This document shows positions 15,526 through 22,479 of a DNA stretch of 22,479 nucleotides, one piece after another (the stretch's first letter is position 1; each line of letters opens with the position of its first letter). Below the pieces are notes generated by a model. The model saw only the letters and a list, made by a program, of their open reading frames with translations, searched no databases and had not been told where the DNA came from. The translations under genes and the position numbers were made by a program. Source of the stretch: Ruminococcaceae bacterium UBA7080 (GTDB lineage: Bacteria > Bacillota > Clostridia > Oscillospirales > Acutalibacteraceae); assembly GCA_002493595.1 (NCBI GenBank), contig DKZG01000015.1, forward strand, positions 81,949 to 104,427, read 5' to 3'.

Positions 15526-17232
15526 TCACAACTTTACACGTTTATTTATTTCTTTAAGCTTTTCAATGTCAATTTTAACTATTTCTCTATCATAGGTCAT
15601 AAGTCCGTTAAGCTCATCCTCGACATCCGTAAGCTGGGTGTAAACGGTTGCACAAAGACCGTCCTTAATTTGAGGAATGATAACATCATTAAACAGCTTT
15701 TCATAAGCCTTTGTTAAGGAAGCCTTGGTCTTATAAATCTTATAGCCAAACATTTTATCATTAAAAGTATGGCCGTCAATTTTCATACTGAAACCGCCGA
15801 ATTCAGAGAGTACATAGGGTCTGTTACCTGTTTTAACCTTAATCGGTGTAAAATAAATGTGCTTGGAAATAACGTCACTTGTGCCTAAATCATGCCAGCC
15901 TGAAGTTGTATCTACAACACGGGTGCTGTCAAGCTTCTTAATTCTGTGATAAGCCTTGGCACTGTCAAACTGGCCCCAACCTTCGTTAAACGGCACCCAC
16001 ATTGCAATGCAGGGGCAATTATAAAGGTGGTTAACTGTTTCATCAAGCTCACTATAATACATATTTCTTCCGGCCAAATCTGTTCGGTGAAAAGCTCTGT
16101 AATTACGGTCATCAAGAGTTATGCCGACAAACGGAATTGCCGATACTTCAAGACCATACCGGCCGCCGCCGTTAACCATATCCTGCCATACAAGTATGCC
16201 GTGAACATCACAGTAATGATACCACAAAAGCGGTTCGATTTTAATATGCTTTCTCAGCATATTAAAGCCGGCTTTCTTCGCAAAAAGAACATCGTTTTCC
16301 ATTGCTTCATTTGTGGGCGGTGTAAGGTAACCATCCGAATAGTATCCCTGATCAAGAAGACCATTGTGAAAATAGGGCTTATTATTCAGAAACAGACGCT
16401 TAACACCATGATGATCAATACCTGTTGAAAACTTTCTCATACCGAAATAGGATTTTATGCTTTCACCGCACGCCCTAAAAACAACATCATAAAGAAACGG
16501 TGATTCAGGACTCCAGGATTTAAAATCCGGTATTTTTACAATATGGTCTGTTGTATCGGCAATCAGTTCGCCATTATCGTAAATCAAAACCTCAACGTCA
16601 TCTGTTCCTTTATATTCAAACTTTACCTGCTCATTGTCATAATCCGGTGTAATTCTGACGCTTTCAAGATAAGTTATCGGTGTTGACTCAAGCCAAACCG
16701 ACTGCCAGATTCCGCTCTGCGGTGAATACCAAATACCGCCTCGATTCATCTTTTGCTTGCCACGTGAATAGCTTTTGGTATCGGAATAATCACGTACACG
16801 CACAACAAGTGAATTTTCTTGGCCCTCAGGTGCAAGAAAATCAGTAAGTTCAATCTTAAAAGGTGTATAGCCTCCTGCATGTTCACCTACCGGCTTTCCA
16901 TTTAAATAGACAGCTGCAATCTGGTCAACTGCACCGAAATTAACAAAAACCCTGCCCTTGTTAAAGCCTTCAGGCAATGTAAAGCTTTTCTGATAAAAGA
17001 AATAATCATCCGGTTTAATAACTCTGCTGACTCCGGACAGCTCGGTTTCAGGTGAAAAAGGCACAGTAATACGTCCCGGATAACCGCTGACAGGCAAGTG
17101 CTCAAATTTTTTTATTGCATAATTCCAAGTGCCGTTCAGACTAATATAACTGTCCCTTACAAACTGCGGTCGCGGGTATTCCGGCAAAGGATTTTCACGG
17201 TCAAAACTTCGGCTCCATTTTGTTAATAGCAT
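15526..17232 (-). CDS. Glycoside hydrolase family 2 enzyme
   Basis: A 568-residue family 2 glycosidase, the group containing beta-galactosidases, beta-glucuronidases and beta-mannosidases. The N-terminal sugar-binding domain (about 1-180) has SLNGTWNYA and the VPFSPE block. An immunoglobulin-like domain (about 185-270) leads into a TIM barrel (from about 275). The acid/base is Glu417 in PFNEGW and the nucleophile is Glu477 in LSEFGG. The RKH at 327-329 and the WQD at 349-351 also fit. No signal peptide is present, so it acts on imported sugars or intracellular glycosides; specificity cannot be set by eye. Its ATG lies 2 bases after the ABC exporter stop, with GAGGGG inside the exporter's last codons, which implies coupling. 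Confidence 0.9.
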   Translation of the reverse strand: MLLTKWSRSFDRENPLPEYPRPQFVRDSYISLNGTWNYAIKKFEHLPVSGYPGRITVPFSPETELSGVSRVIKPDDYFFYQKSFTLPEGFNKGRVFVNFGAVDQIAAVYLNGKPVGEHAGGYTPFKIELTDFLAPEGQENSLVVRVRDYSDTKSYSRGKQKMNRGGIWYSPQSGIWQSVWLESTPITYLESVRITPDYDNEQVKFEYKGTDDVEVLIYDNGELIADTTDHIVKIPDFKSWSPESPFLYDVVFRACGESIKSYFGMRKFSTGIDHHGVKRLFLNNKPYFHNGLLDQGYYSDGYLTPPTNEAMENDVLFAKKAGFNMLRKHIKIEPLLWYHYCDVHGILVWQDMVNGGGRYGLEVSAIPFVGITLDDRNYRAFHRTDLAGRNMYYSELDETVNHLYNCPCIAMWVPFNEGWGQFDSAKAYHRIKKLDSTRVVDTTSGWHDLGTSDVISKHIYFTPIKVKTGNRPYVLSEFGGFSMKIDGHTFNDKMFGYKIYKTKASLTKAYEKLFNDVIIPQIKDGLCATVYTQLTDVEDELNGLMTYDREIVKIDIEKLKEINKRVKL

Positions 17233-17234
17233 AT

Positions 17235-18926
17235 TTACCCCTCAACAATCTTTCCATTAATAATTTTAATACTTTTATCACAAATCTCAATTGCAGCTTT
17301 TTTATGTGAAACGATTATGCATGTTACATTTTTCAGCACCCTAAGATTTGTTAAAAACTGCTTTTCTGTTGCTTCATCAAGTGCAGAAGTCGCTTCATCC
17401 AGCAACAGGATAGGAGCACCTGCAAGCAGGCTTCTGGCAATGGCAATTCTCTGAATTTGTCCCTCAGACAAACCCATCCCTTTTTCACCGATAACGGTAT
17501 TTAACCCCATTGGCAGTTCATCAATAAACTGCTTTGCACAGCTAATTCTGATAGCCTCATCAATCTGCTCATCATTTACATTGTCATTTATAAACGTAAG
17601 ATTATCACGAATGGTACCTGAAATAACCATATTGCCCTGAGGAACATAAGAAAAAAGGGGCCTTGTATTTTTATCGACCGGGATATCCCCCTGTGAGGTT
17701 TTGAGACATATTGCTCCCTGCCGAGCAGTAAACACACCGAGAAGCAGCTTTAAAAGCGTACTTTTACCTATACCGGATATACCCATTATTGCTACAAAAT
17801 CGCCTTTTTTCAGAGAAAATGATGTATTGTCAAATATAATATCCCGATCATATTTAAAACTAATCTTATCGAAAGCAATAGCTGACATAATACTGTATAC
17901 CTTGTCTGCATCAATTTTATGCTCATTTATACAAGCTTCATCTTCAATTGTATCAAATTCAATCAGTCTTTCTGCAGATGCAATCATCGAAAAATACTGC
18001 GGCATAAAACCGGAAAGTGATGCAAACGGTGACTGAACCTGATTAACCAGCTGAAGCATAGCTGTTACAGTACCGTAAGTCATCATGCCATTCAAAAGCC
18101 GCCATGCACCGAAAACGACCGCAAATACCATACCGATACTGAAAACCGCAGCAAGACCGGTGTTAGCCAAAATACCAAAATCCCTTTTCTTTATCTTGGC
18201 AATAAAATTCTTTTCCTGAAGCTCATCTGTTTGAGTCTGCATTTTATCCTCTACAGAAAAAGCCTTAACCACAAGCAAATTCGAAACAATTTCCTGTATA
18301 AACGAGCGAGTTTGGCCCTCTGTTTCCTGAACATTTTTGTGCAGATTCATAAGATGCTTTCTGAAAAGCTGTGTAACAGCAAAAACCACACAACCGCCCA
18401 CAAGAAAAACAAGAGCAAAAATCTTATCAATATAGACAAGATAGATAAGTGAGCTGAATAGCTTGGTGACAAAGAAAACAGCCTGAGGAACAATTGCGGT
18501 AAAGCCATCTGTGACAACCGATACATCATTAAACATCCTATTTTGAAGTTCACCGGTATGATATGAGGTTACAGCTGCATAATCCTTTTTCATAATAACT
18601 TCAAGCAAATGCCGTTTTAATATAATATCAAGCTTTCCCTTACATCTTTCGGCAACCGCATTGCGCACAATACTCAGTACAACCTGCAGTAAAACAACGC
18701 CTAAAAGCGCAATACCGAATTTTACAACTTGACTCATTTCGCGCTCAACAGTTGCACTGTCAATGACACGTTTTGAAAAATTGGCAAAAAAAACAGATGT
18801 CAAGCCATGAACTATATTAACAATGATAATAAAAATCATTGACGGTATCTGTTTTTGACAAACCTTTAAAATCCAGCCAATTACCTGCTTATCGGATTTT
18901 TTTATCCTATTTTTTTCACTACTCAA
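17235..18926 (-). CDS. ABC exporter, fused permease and ATPase
   Basis: A 563-residue half-transporter of the MsbA/LmrA exporter type. The transmembrane domain (about 25-315) contains roughly six hydrophobic segments. The ATPase domain (about 345-563) has Walker A GISGIGKS (382-389), Q-loop Gln430 in YVPQGN, signature LSEGQ (486-490, Glu for the usual Gly), Walker B ILLLDE (506-511) and switch His541. No N-terminal C39 peptidase domain is present. It would act as a dimer in the membrane; its substrate is unknown. The start is TTG at 18926, with AGGAGA overlapping the end of the peptidase gene 6 bases upstream, so the two are coupled. That pairing suggests peptide export but does not prove it. 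Confidence 0.9.
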   Translation of the reverse strand: MSSEKNRIKKSDKQVIGWILKVCQKQIPSMIFIIIVNIVHGLTSVFFANFSKRVIDSATVEREMSQVVKFGIALLGVVLLQVVLSIVRNAVAERCKGKLDIILKRHLLEVIMKKDYAAVTSYHTGELQNRMFNDVSVVTDGFTAIVPQAVFFVTKLFSSLIYLVYIDKIFALVFLVGGCVVFAVTQLFRKHLMNLHKNVQETEGQTRSFIQEIVSNLLVVKAFSVEDKMQTQTDELQEKNFIAKIKKRDFGILANTGLAAVFSIGMVFAVVFGAWRLLNGMMTYGTVTAMLQLVNQVQSPFASLSGFMPQYFSMIASAERLIEFDTIEDEACINEHKIDADKVYSIMSAIAFDKISFKYDRDIIFDNTSFSLKKGDFVAIMGISGIGKSTLLKLLLGVFTARQGAICLKTSQGDIPVDKNTRPLFSYVPQGNMVISGTIRDNLTFINDNVNDEQIDEAIRISCAKQFIDELPMGLNTVIGEKGMGLSEGQIQRIAIARSLLAGAPILLLDEATSALDEATEKQFLTNLRVLKNVTCIIVSHKKAAIEICDKSIKIINGKIVEG

Positions 18927-18932
18927 TACTGA

Positions 18933-19388
18933 TTAATCTCCTCTTTTAAACAAACGGCGCTTAATATAACTGTACCCCCTCGTAAAAAGAAGAAGAACAG
19001 GTCTTATCGGAAAAAGCCAAACCCATAATTTTGAGTATATTTTATATAAAAATGATTTTTCCAAATCAATATATCTTTTGCCGTTTTTATAAAATCCGAC
19101 TAAAACACCGCAAATCATATCGTCTGTAACATATTCTTTTTTCAGCAGATTATCGCCGACAATAACATAATGATCATCACACACCTTAATAACTCTGTGC
19201 ATAATGTATTTTCCGCCCGCTGTTACATAAACCGGGATATCGTATTTCTTCAGTCTTCCATTGTTTTTCACAACAATAATATTATCCTGCTGATGATGAA
19301 TTAGCGGTTCCATGGATCTGCCCATAGTCAGCCCGGTATATTTGCCTGTCGTGTCAAGTATTTCTTTTATTGATTTAAAATCATCCAT
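18933..19388 (-). CDS. SipW-like S26 peptidase (Ser/His signal-peptidase type)
   Basis: I start this gene at the ATG at 19388, with GGGGAA 7 bases upstream, giving 151 residues. Longer upstream reading runs through promoter and terminator sequence and is not real protein. The core is a signal peptidase S26/S24 fold: catalytic Ser25 in TMGRSMEP, then KYDIPVYV, and MHRVI with His64 where bacterial type I peptidases have Lys (KRV). The box-E VGDNL is at 77-81. A Ser/His dyad is the SipW, archaeal and ER type. There is no N-terminal membrane anchor; a hydrophobic stretch at about 113-142, ending in basic residues, could bind the membrane instead. It is coupled to the ABC exporter downstream. Substrate unknown. 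Confidence 0.8.
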   Translation of the reverse strand: MDDFKSIKEILDTTGKYTGLTMGRSMEPLIHHQQDNIIVVKNNGRLKKYDIPVYVTAGGKYIMHRVIKVCDDHYVIVGDNLLKKEYVTDDMICGVLVGFYKNGKRYIDLEKSFLYKIYSKLWVWLFPIRPVLLLFTRGYSYIKRRLFKRGD

Positions 19389-19416
19389 ATTATTTCCCCA
19401 TAATATAATTAAATAT

Positions 19417-19445
19417 ATTATACCAGAATAAACAAATATATGCAA
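19417..19445 (-). promoter_or_regulatory. Promoter of the peptidase-exporter-GH2 operon
   Basis: Minus strand: weak -35 TTGCAT (19445-19440), 17-base spacer, perfect -10 TATAAT (19422-19417) preceded by TGG as an extended -10. It lies 28 bases before the peptidase ATG. Confidence 0.65.
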
Positions 19446-19466
19446 CATAGTAAAAATCCAATAAAT

Positions 19467-19496
19467 TTGACATAAGCTTTTAAAATATGTTAAAAT
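19467..19496 (+). promoter_or_regulatory. Strong plus-strand promoter ahead of the COG2509 gene
   Basis: A perfect -35 TTGACA (19467-19472), 18-base spacer and -10 TAAAAT (19491-19496) with TG at the extended position. Predicted start is about 19503, only some 13 bases before a strong terminator hairpin. Confidence 0.7.
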
Positions 19497-19515
19497 GATA
19501 TGCAATAGAAAGCGA

Positions 19516-19547
19516 AAAAGCCGAACTGTTGCAGTTCGGCTTTTTTT
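19516..19547 (+). terminator. Strong terminator in the leader of the COG2509 gene
   Basis: A perfect 13-base-pair stem (19516-19528 with 19532-19544), a 3-base loop and seven T residues (19541-19547, partly in the stem). It lies between the promoter at 19467-19496 and the ATG at 19576, with no coding sequence before it, so it should act as an attenuator or end a tiny RNA. Confidence 0.85.
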
Positions 19548-19575
19548 CACATTACTACACTCAAGGAGATTGACC

Positions 19576-20985
19576 ATGAAATATGATTTAATCATTGTCG
19601 GCTCGGGTCCTGCAGGTATTTTCACTGCACTTGAACTCATAAGAAAAAAAACAAATAAAAAGATTCTTTTAATTGAAAAGGGCAAGCCTGTTGAAAAAAG
19701 GCACTGTCCAAAGGACAAAACCGGTCATTGCGTAAACTGCAAGCCGGGCTGTGCAATCACTACGGGATTTTCAGGTGCCGGAGCATTCTCTGACGGCAAA
19801 CTGAGCCTCAGCTATGAAGTTGGCGGGGATTTGCCGGAACTTATCGGAAGTGATTTTGCACAGGAACTTATACACTATACCGATAAAATCTATCTTGAAT
19901 TCGGAGCAGATACAAAAATTGAGGGTGTATATACCGGAAGTGATATAAAAGAAATTCGAAAAAATGCCATCAAAGCAGGTCTAAAACTTGTGGACTGCCC
20001 CATACGCCATCTCGGAACAGAAAAGGCTCAGGAGCTTTATTACAGAATTCAGACGTATCTTTATAAAAACGGTGTGGATATGCTGTTTTCAACAGAATGC
20101 AAAAATATAATTATTGAAAATAAAGTGTGTAAAGGTGTAATAATCAGCGACAACAAAAGCGACAACAAAAAAGAAAAAACACTTTATGCCGAAAAGGTTG
20201 TTATTGCCACCGGCAGACGCGGTGCGGACTGGCTTGAAAAGCTGTGTACAGAACATAAAATCGCTCATAAACCGGGAACGGTAGATATAGGCGTGCGTGT
20301 AGAATGCCGCAATGAGGTCATGGAACAGATAAACAAAACCCTTTATGAATCGAAGCTTATCGGATACCCAAAGCCATGGAAAAACAAGGTGCGTACCTTC
20401 TGTCAAAATCCCGGCGGATTTGTAGCTCAGGAAAATTATGACAATGATCTTGCAGTTGTGAACGGTCACAGCTATAAGGATAAGAAAAGTGAAAACACCA
20501 ATCTTGCCATACTTGTCAGCCACAACTTTACCGAGCCATTCAATCAGCCCATTGAATATGCACAGAAGGTTGGTGAGCTCACCAACATGCTGGGCAACGG
20601 TCAAATACTTGTTCAAAGATACGGAGATATTTTAGACGGCAAAAGAACATGGCCGCATGAGCTGTCAAAAAGCAATGTTAAACCATCGCTTAAGGATGCA
20701 GTTGCTGGCGATATAACTGCTGCTATGCCATATAGAGCAATGACAAATATTATTGAATTTATAAAAATGCTTGATGTAGTTGTACCCGGCTTTGCTTCGA
20801 CCGAAACACTACTTTACAGTCCGGAGTTGAAATTCTACAGCAACAAAGTTAAAATGGATAAAAATCTAAACACAAATATAAAAGGTTTGCACTGTCTCGG
20901 TGACAGCTCAGGATGGACAAGAGGACTTATGATGGCAAGTGTAATGGGTGTACTTATGGGCAGAATGCTTGCAGAAAGTGAATAA
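19576..20985 (+). CDS. COG2509-type FAD-dependent dehydrogenase
   Basis: A 469-residue cytoplasmic flavoprotein of the uncharacterised FAD-dependent dehydrogenase group COG2509. The FAD-binding fold begins with IIVGSGPAG (6-14) and the acidic end of strand 2 at LLIEKGKP. A four-cysteine cluster (Cys44, 52, 55, 59) precedes the family motif GFSGAGAFSDGKL. The C-terminal LHCLGDSSGWTRGLMMAS closes the FAD site. Whether the cysteines bind a metal or an iron-sulfur centre is unknown. The start is the ATG at 19576 with AAGGAG 7 bases upstream; reading further upstream in frame would run through the terminator. It stands alone, behind an attenuator-like leader, and ends in a double hairpin. The electron donor and substrate are not predictable here. 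Confidence 0.9.
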   Translation: MKYDLIIVGSGPAGIFTALELIRKKTNKKILLIEKGKPVEKRHCPKDKTGHCVNCKPGCAITTGFSGAGAFSDGKLSLSYEVGGDLPELIGSDFAQELIHYTDKIYLEFGADTKIEGVYTGSDIKEIRKNAIKAGLKLVDCPIRHLGTEKAQELYYRIQTYLYKNGVDMLFSTECKNIIIENKVCKGVIISDNKSDNKKEKTLYAEKVVIATGRRGADWLEKLCTEHKIAHKPGTVDIGVRVECRNEVMEQINKTLYESKLIGYPKPWKNKVRTFCQNPGGFVAQENYDNDLAVVNGHSYKDKKSENTNLAILVSHNFTEPFNQPIEYAQKVGELTNMLGNGQILVQRYGDILDGKRTWPHELSKSNVKPSLKDAVAGDITAAMPYRAMTNIIEFIKMLDVVVPGFASTETLLYSPELKFYSNKVKMDKNLNTNIKGLHCLGDSSGWTRGLMMASVMGVLMGRMLAESE

Positions 20986-20992
20986 AGCACAC

Positions 20993-21027
20993 AAATATTT
21001 ACGATACACTATAAATAGTAAATATTT
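20993..21027 (+). repeat. AT-rich hairpin after the COG2509 gene
   Basis: A 10-base inverted repeat (20993-21002 with 21018-21027) with a 15-base loop, 7 bases after the stop codon. It is AT-rich with no T-tract, so it probably protects the message end or is a minor partner of the terminator just downstream. Confidence 0.5.
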
Positions 21028-21032
21028 AAATC

Positions 21033-21056
21033 AAGGGTGAGATAAATCTCACCTTT
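21033..21056. terminator. Bidirectional terminator between COG2509 and the XRE gene
   Basis: A GGTGAGA/TCTCACC stem (21036-21042 with 21047-21053), extended by one wobble and two A-T pairs, closes a TAAA loop. It lies between two convergent stop codons (20985 and 21062). T-tracts are short on both sides. Confidence 0.7.
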
Positions 21057-21061
21057 AATAA

Positions 21062-22309
21062 TTAATGATTCACTTTATATACCATATGACTGTCAAAATC
21101 ATTGTACTCTCTTTCATTACCGTCATCATCTAAAATTAAATCAGAATAATTGCATACAAGCCACAAATATTTTCTGCCATTGCTATCCACATAAATTGCT
21201 ACTTTGTTATCACTGAAAGCCTGCTCAATCCGTGTTTCACCCTCAATTCTTGCATCATACCACAAGTCAGCACCCAAAAGTGTACATTCGTCGGCATCAA
21301 ACGACAATTCATCAATTTTTTTATAATCTTCTTTGAAAAGCGTTATACTGCTGTAATCTTCAGATACGAGAGCCGGCTTTTGAAAGGCAACATTAATTAC
21401 TGCATCACCCACTATAAAAGCTAAAAAGCCAAACATTAAAATTAACATAAGAAATACAAATTTTAAAAACGGATATACTCTTTTTTTCTGATTTTTATTC
21501 TCATTTCGATTATAAAAATCTGCATGATTTATGTTTTTCTTGATAATCTCAGGACGGCATAAATGATGAATATAGGCCATTCTGAACGGATAAATCAGCA
21601 AAACAAAAAGAAAATCTATTCCTATATCAGTTAAAATGGACAATCTCCTGTAAAAACGCAAAATATCTTTAACATTTTTGCCTTTTGCATGCATCAGCTC
21701 ATTTTGAGCATCAGTGGTGATCAGCTTGGGATATGCAATTACAAAATTAGAATTCAACCATGCTTTATCATCTAAGCTGAATATATCAAATGTAATTTCA
21801 ATCTTTGCGCCATCCCTTACGTTTGCAAGCTTATATACACAATCCGACTGCAGTATGCAGTCATTGGCAATCCTTTTTAAAAACTTTCCTGACAGCTTAA
21901 CATTAAAAGATGCATTGTCAATCAAACCTTCCGGACTATTAAATAAATAATCACTGCTTGCTGATAAGATAAAATCATTTTGCTGTGTATCAACAGTAAT
22001 CCACTGCTCTTTCTGAGGTTTAATGCTTATCAGTTTTCCATCAAAATCAAGATGTATTATATCAATAAAGCGATTAACAAAACAAATCCGTTTCGTATCA
22101 TCGTGGCTGACAACAAGCAGTTGCTCAACAGTAGTATTCAGAATAGCTGCTATTTTTTCCAACGTATCCATCCTGGGTATCGCCTGACCGTTTTCCCACT
22201 TAGACACAGCTTTATCAGAAACATCAAGCATTGCGGCAAATTCTTTTTGCGTGAGATTATGCTTTTCTCTCAGTTCGCAAATATAATTACCGAATTTATA
22301 ATTGTTCAT
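21062..22309 (-). CDS. Membrane-anchored XRE-family regulator
   Basis: The 415-residue protein has an N-terminal Cro/C1 helix-turn-helix (about 8-64: LREKHNLTQKEFAAMLDVSDKAVSKWENG). A long region of no recognised family follows (70-215). Then come two hydrophobic stretches, about 226-247 and a stronger one at 281-307, separated by a very basic, Asn-rich loop. The C-terminal 108 residues are acidic. With the DNA-binding part inside, the positive loop argues that only the second stretch spans the membrane, leaving the tail outside as a possible sensor. Target genes are unknown and there are no divergent neighbours. The ATG has GAGGTGAT at good spacing and a promoter at 22330-22358. The HTH call is firm; the rest is description. 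Confidence 0.85.
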   Translation of the reverse strand: MNNYKFGNYICELREKHNLTQKEFAAMLDVSDKAVSKWENGQAIPRMDTLEKIAAILNTTVEQLLVVSHDDTKRICFVNRFIDIIHLDFDGKLISIKPQKEQWITVDTQQNDFILSASSDYLFNSPEGLIDNASFNVKLSGKFLKRIANDCILQSDCVYKLANVRDGAKIEITFDIFSLDDKAWLNSNFVIAYPKLITTDAQNELMHAKGKNVKDILRFYRRLSILTDIGIDFLFVLLIYPFRMAYIHHLCRPEIIKKNINHADFYNRNENKNQKKRVYPFLKFVFLMLILMFGFLAFIVGDAVINVAFQKPALVSEDYSSITLFKEDYKKIDELSFDADECTLLGADLWYDARIEGETRIEQAFSDNKVAIYVDSNGRKYLWLVCNYSDLILDDDGNEREYNDFDSHMVYKVNH

Positions 22310-22329
22310 ACTATCACCTCACTGATTAA

Positions 22330-22358
22330 ATTATATCAAAGCAAACAGAAATCAGCAA
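22330..22358 (-). promoter_or_regulatory. Promoter of the XRE regulator gene
   Basis: Minus strand: -35 TTGCTG (22358-22353, weak), 17-base spacer and a perfect -10 TATAAT (22335-22330), 20 bases before the ATG. Confidence 0.6.
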
Positions 22359-22416
22359 GAAAAAGCGGGTAGAATTAAAGTAGAATTTATAGTGAAAGAA
22401 AATTAAATATATATAT

Positions 22417-22451
22417 AATTATAACCACCGGTTGAACCGGTGGTTATAATT
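22417..22451 (-). terminator. Terminator hairpin at the right edge
   Basis: A perfect 15-base-pair stem (22417-22431 with 22437-22451) with an ACCACCGG core and 5-base loop. On the minus strand it would follow directly on a stop codon at 22453-22451 and run into AT-rich sequence. Confidence 0.7.
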
Positions 22452-22479
22452 TATTTCTTCGTAGTAATTGCCTTTGCCT
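22451..22479 (-). CDS. Possible C-terminal end of a minus-strand gene (partial)
   Basis: Reading into the window from the right edge on the minus strand, one frame gives AKAITTKK and then TAA, placed exactly against the terminator hairpin. Eight residues are too few to identify a protein. The Lys-rich end and the terminator position support a real gene end, but chance is possible because all three frames are short here. Confidence 0.35.

Noticed and set aside
15946..16428. 160-residue plus-strand open frame opposite the GH2 gene
   Set aside because: It lies wholly within the catalytic domain of a well-conserved glycosidase and has no coding signature.
19389..19718. N-terminal extension of the SipW-like peptidase to about 261 residues
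   Set aside because: It runs through the operon's own promoter and the COG2509 leader terminator, and into the antisense of the next gene. The encoded sequence looks like translated non-coding DNA.

Overview
The window looks like chromosomal DNA of a low-GC, spore-forming member of the Clostridia (Bacillota). The evidence is AT-rich codon use, strong AGGAGG-type ribosome binding sites, several TTG/GTG starts, the spoIIGA-sigE sporulation pair, formate-tetrahydrofolate ligase, and the IspH-ribosomal S1 fusion typical of Clostridia. The genus cannot be fixed from the sequence alone. I see no prophage, insertion sequence, CRISPR array, tRNA or rRNA. Most of the window is core or near-core chromosome.

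Layout. (1) 23-3261, minus: operon fhs-tsaE-tsaB-rpiB (one-carbon metabolism, t6A tRNA modification, pentose phosphate), with overlapping or closely spaced genes and a good sigma-A promoter at 3296-3324. (2) 3424-4575, plus: a RodA/FtsW-type glycan polymerase with its own promoter, ending at a bidirectional terminator that also serves a convergent VanZ-like membrane protein (4617-5183). (3) 5265-11835, minus: five-gene housekeeping operon running ABC-F ATPase, HI0933-type flavoprotein, cmk, plsC, ispH-S1, closed by a strong terminator at 5211-5246. (4) 11953-13180, plus: manA and a small DUF378 membrane protein. The manA and ABC-F promoters are back to back, with abutting -35 boxes. (5) 13366-14861, minus: spoIIGA and sigE, which activate each other's product during early sporulation. 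(6) 14923-19388, minus: a likely operon of SipW-like Ser/His peptidase, ABC exporter, cytoplasmic glycoside hydrolase family 2 enzyme and cyclophilin. (7) 19576-20985, plus: COG2509-type FAD dehydrogenase behind a promoter that is followed at once by a terminator. (8) 21062-22309, minus: membrane-anchored XRE-type regulator, then the possible tail of another minus-strand gene at the right edge.

The most interesting signals are regulatory. The spoIIGA ribosome binding site lies inside the 3' arm of the cyclophilin terminator hairpin, and a probable Spo0A/sigma-A promoter has its -10 box in that hairpin's loop. Transcripts from spoIIGA's own promoter would therefore lack the sequestering arm, while read-through would be terminated or silenced. 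A strong internal ribosome binding site inside ispH-S1 lies where codon use also changes, suggesting that free S1 is made as well. The COG2509 gene has an attenuator-like leader or a tiny RNA. The peptidase/ABC exporter pair has no visible substrate and is the best candidate for a poorly described peptide-processing system.

No gene-free stretch exceeds 300 bases. The longest are 13181-13365 (one large imperfect hairpin, then AT-rich sequence) and 19389-19575 (divergent promoters plus a terminator).
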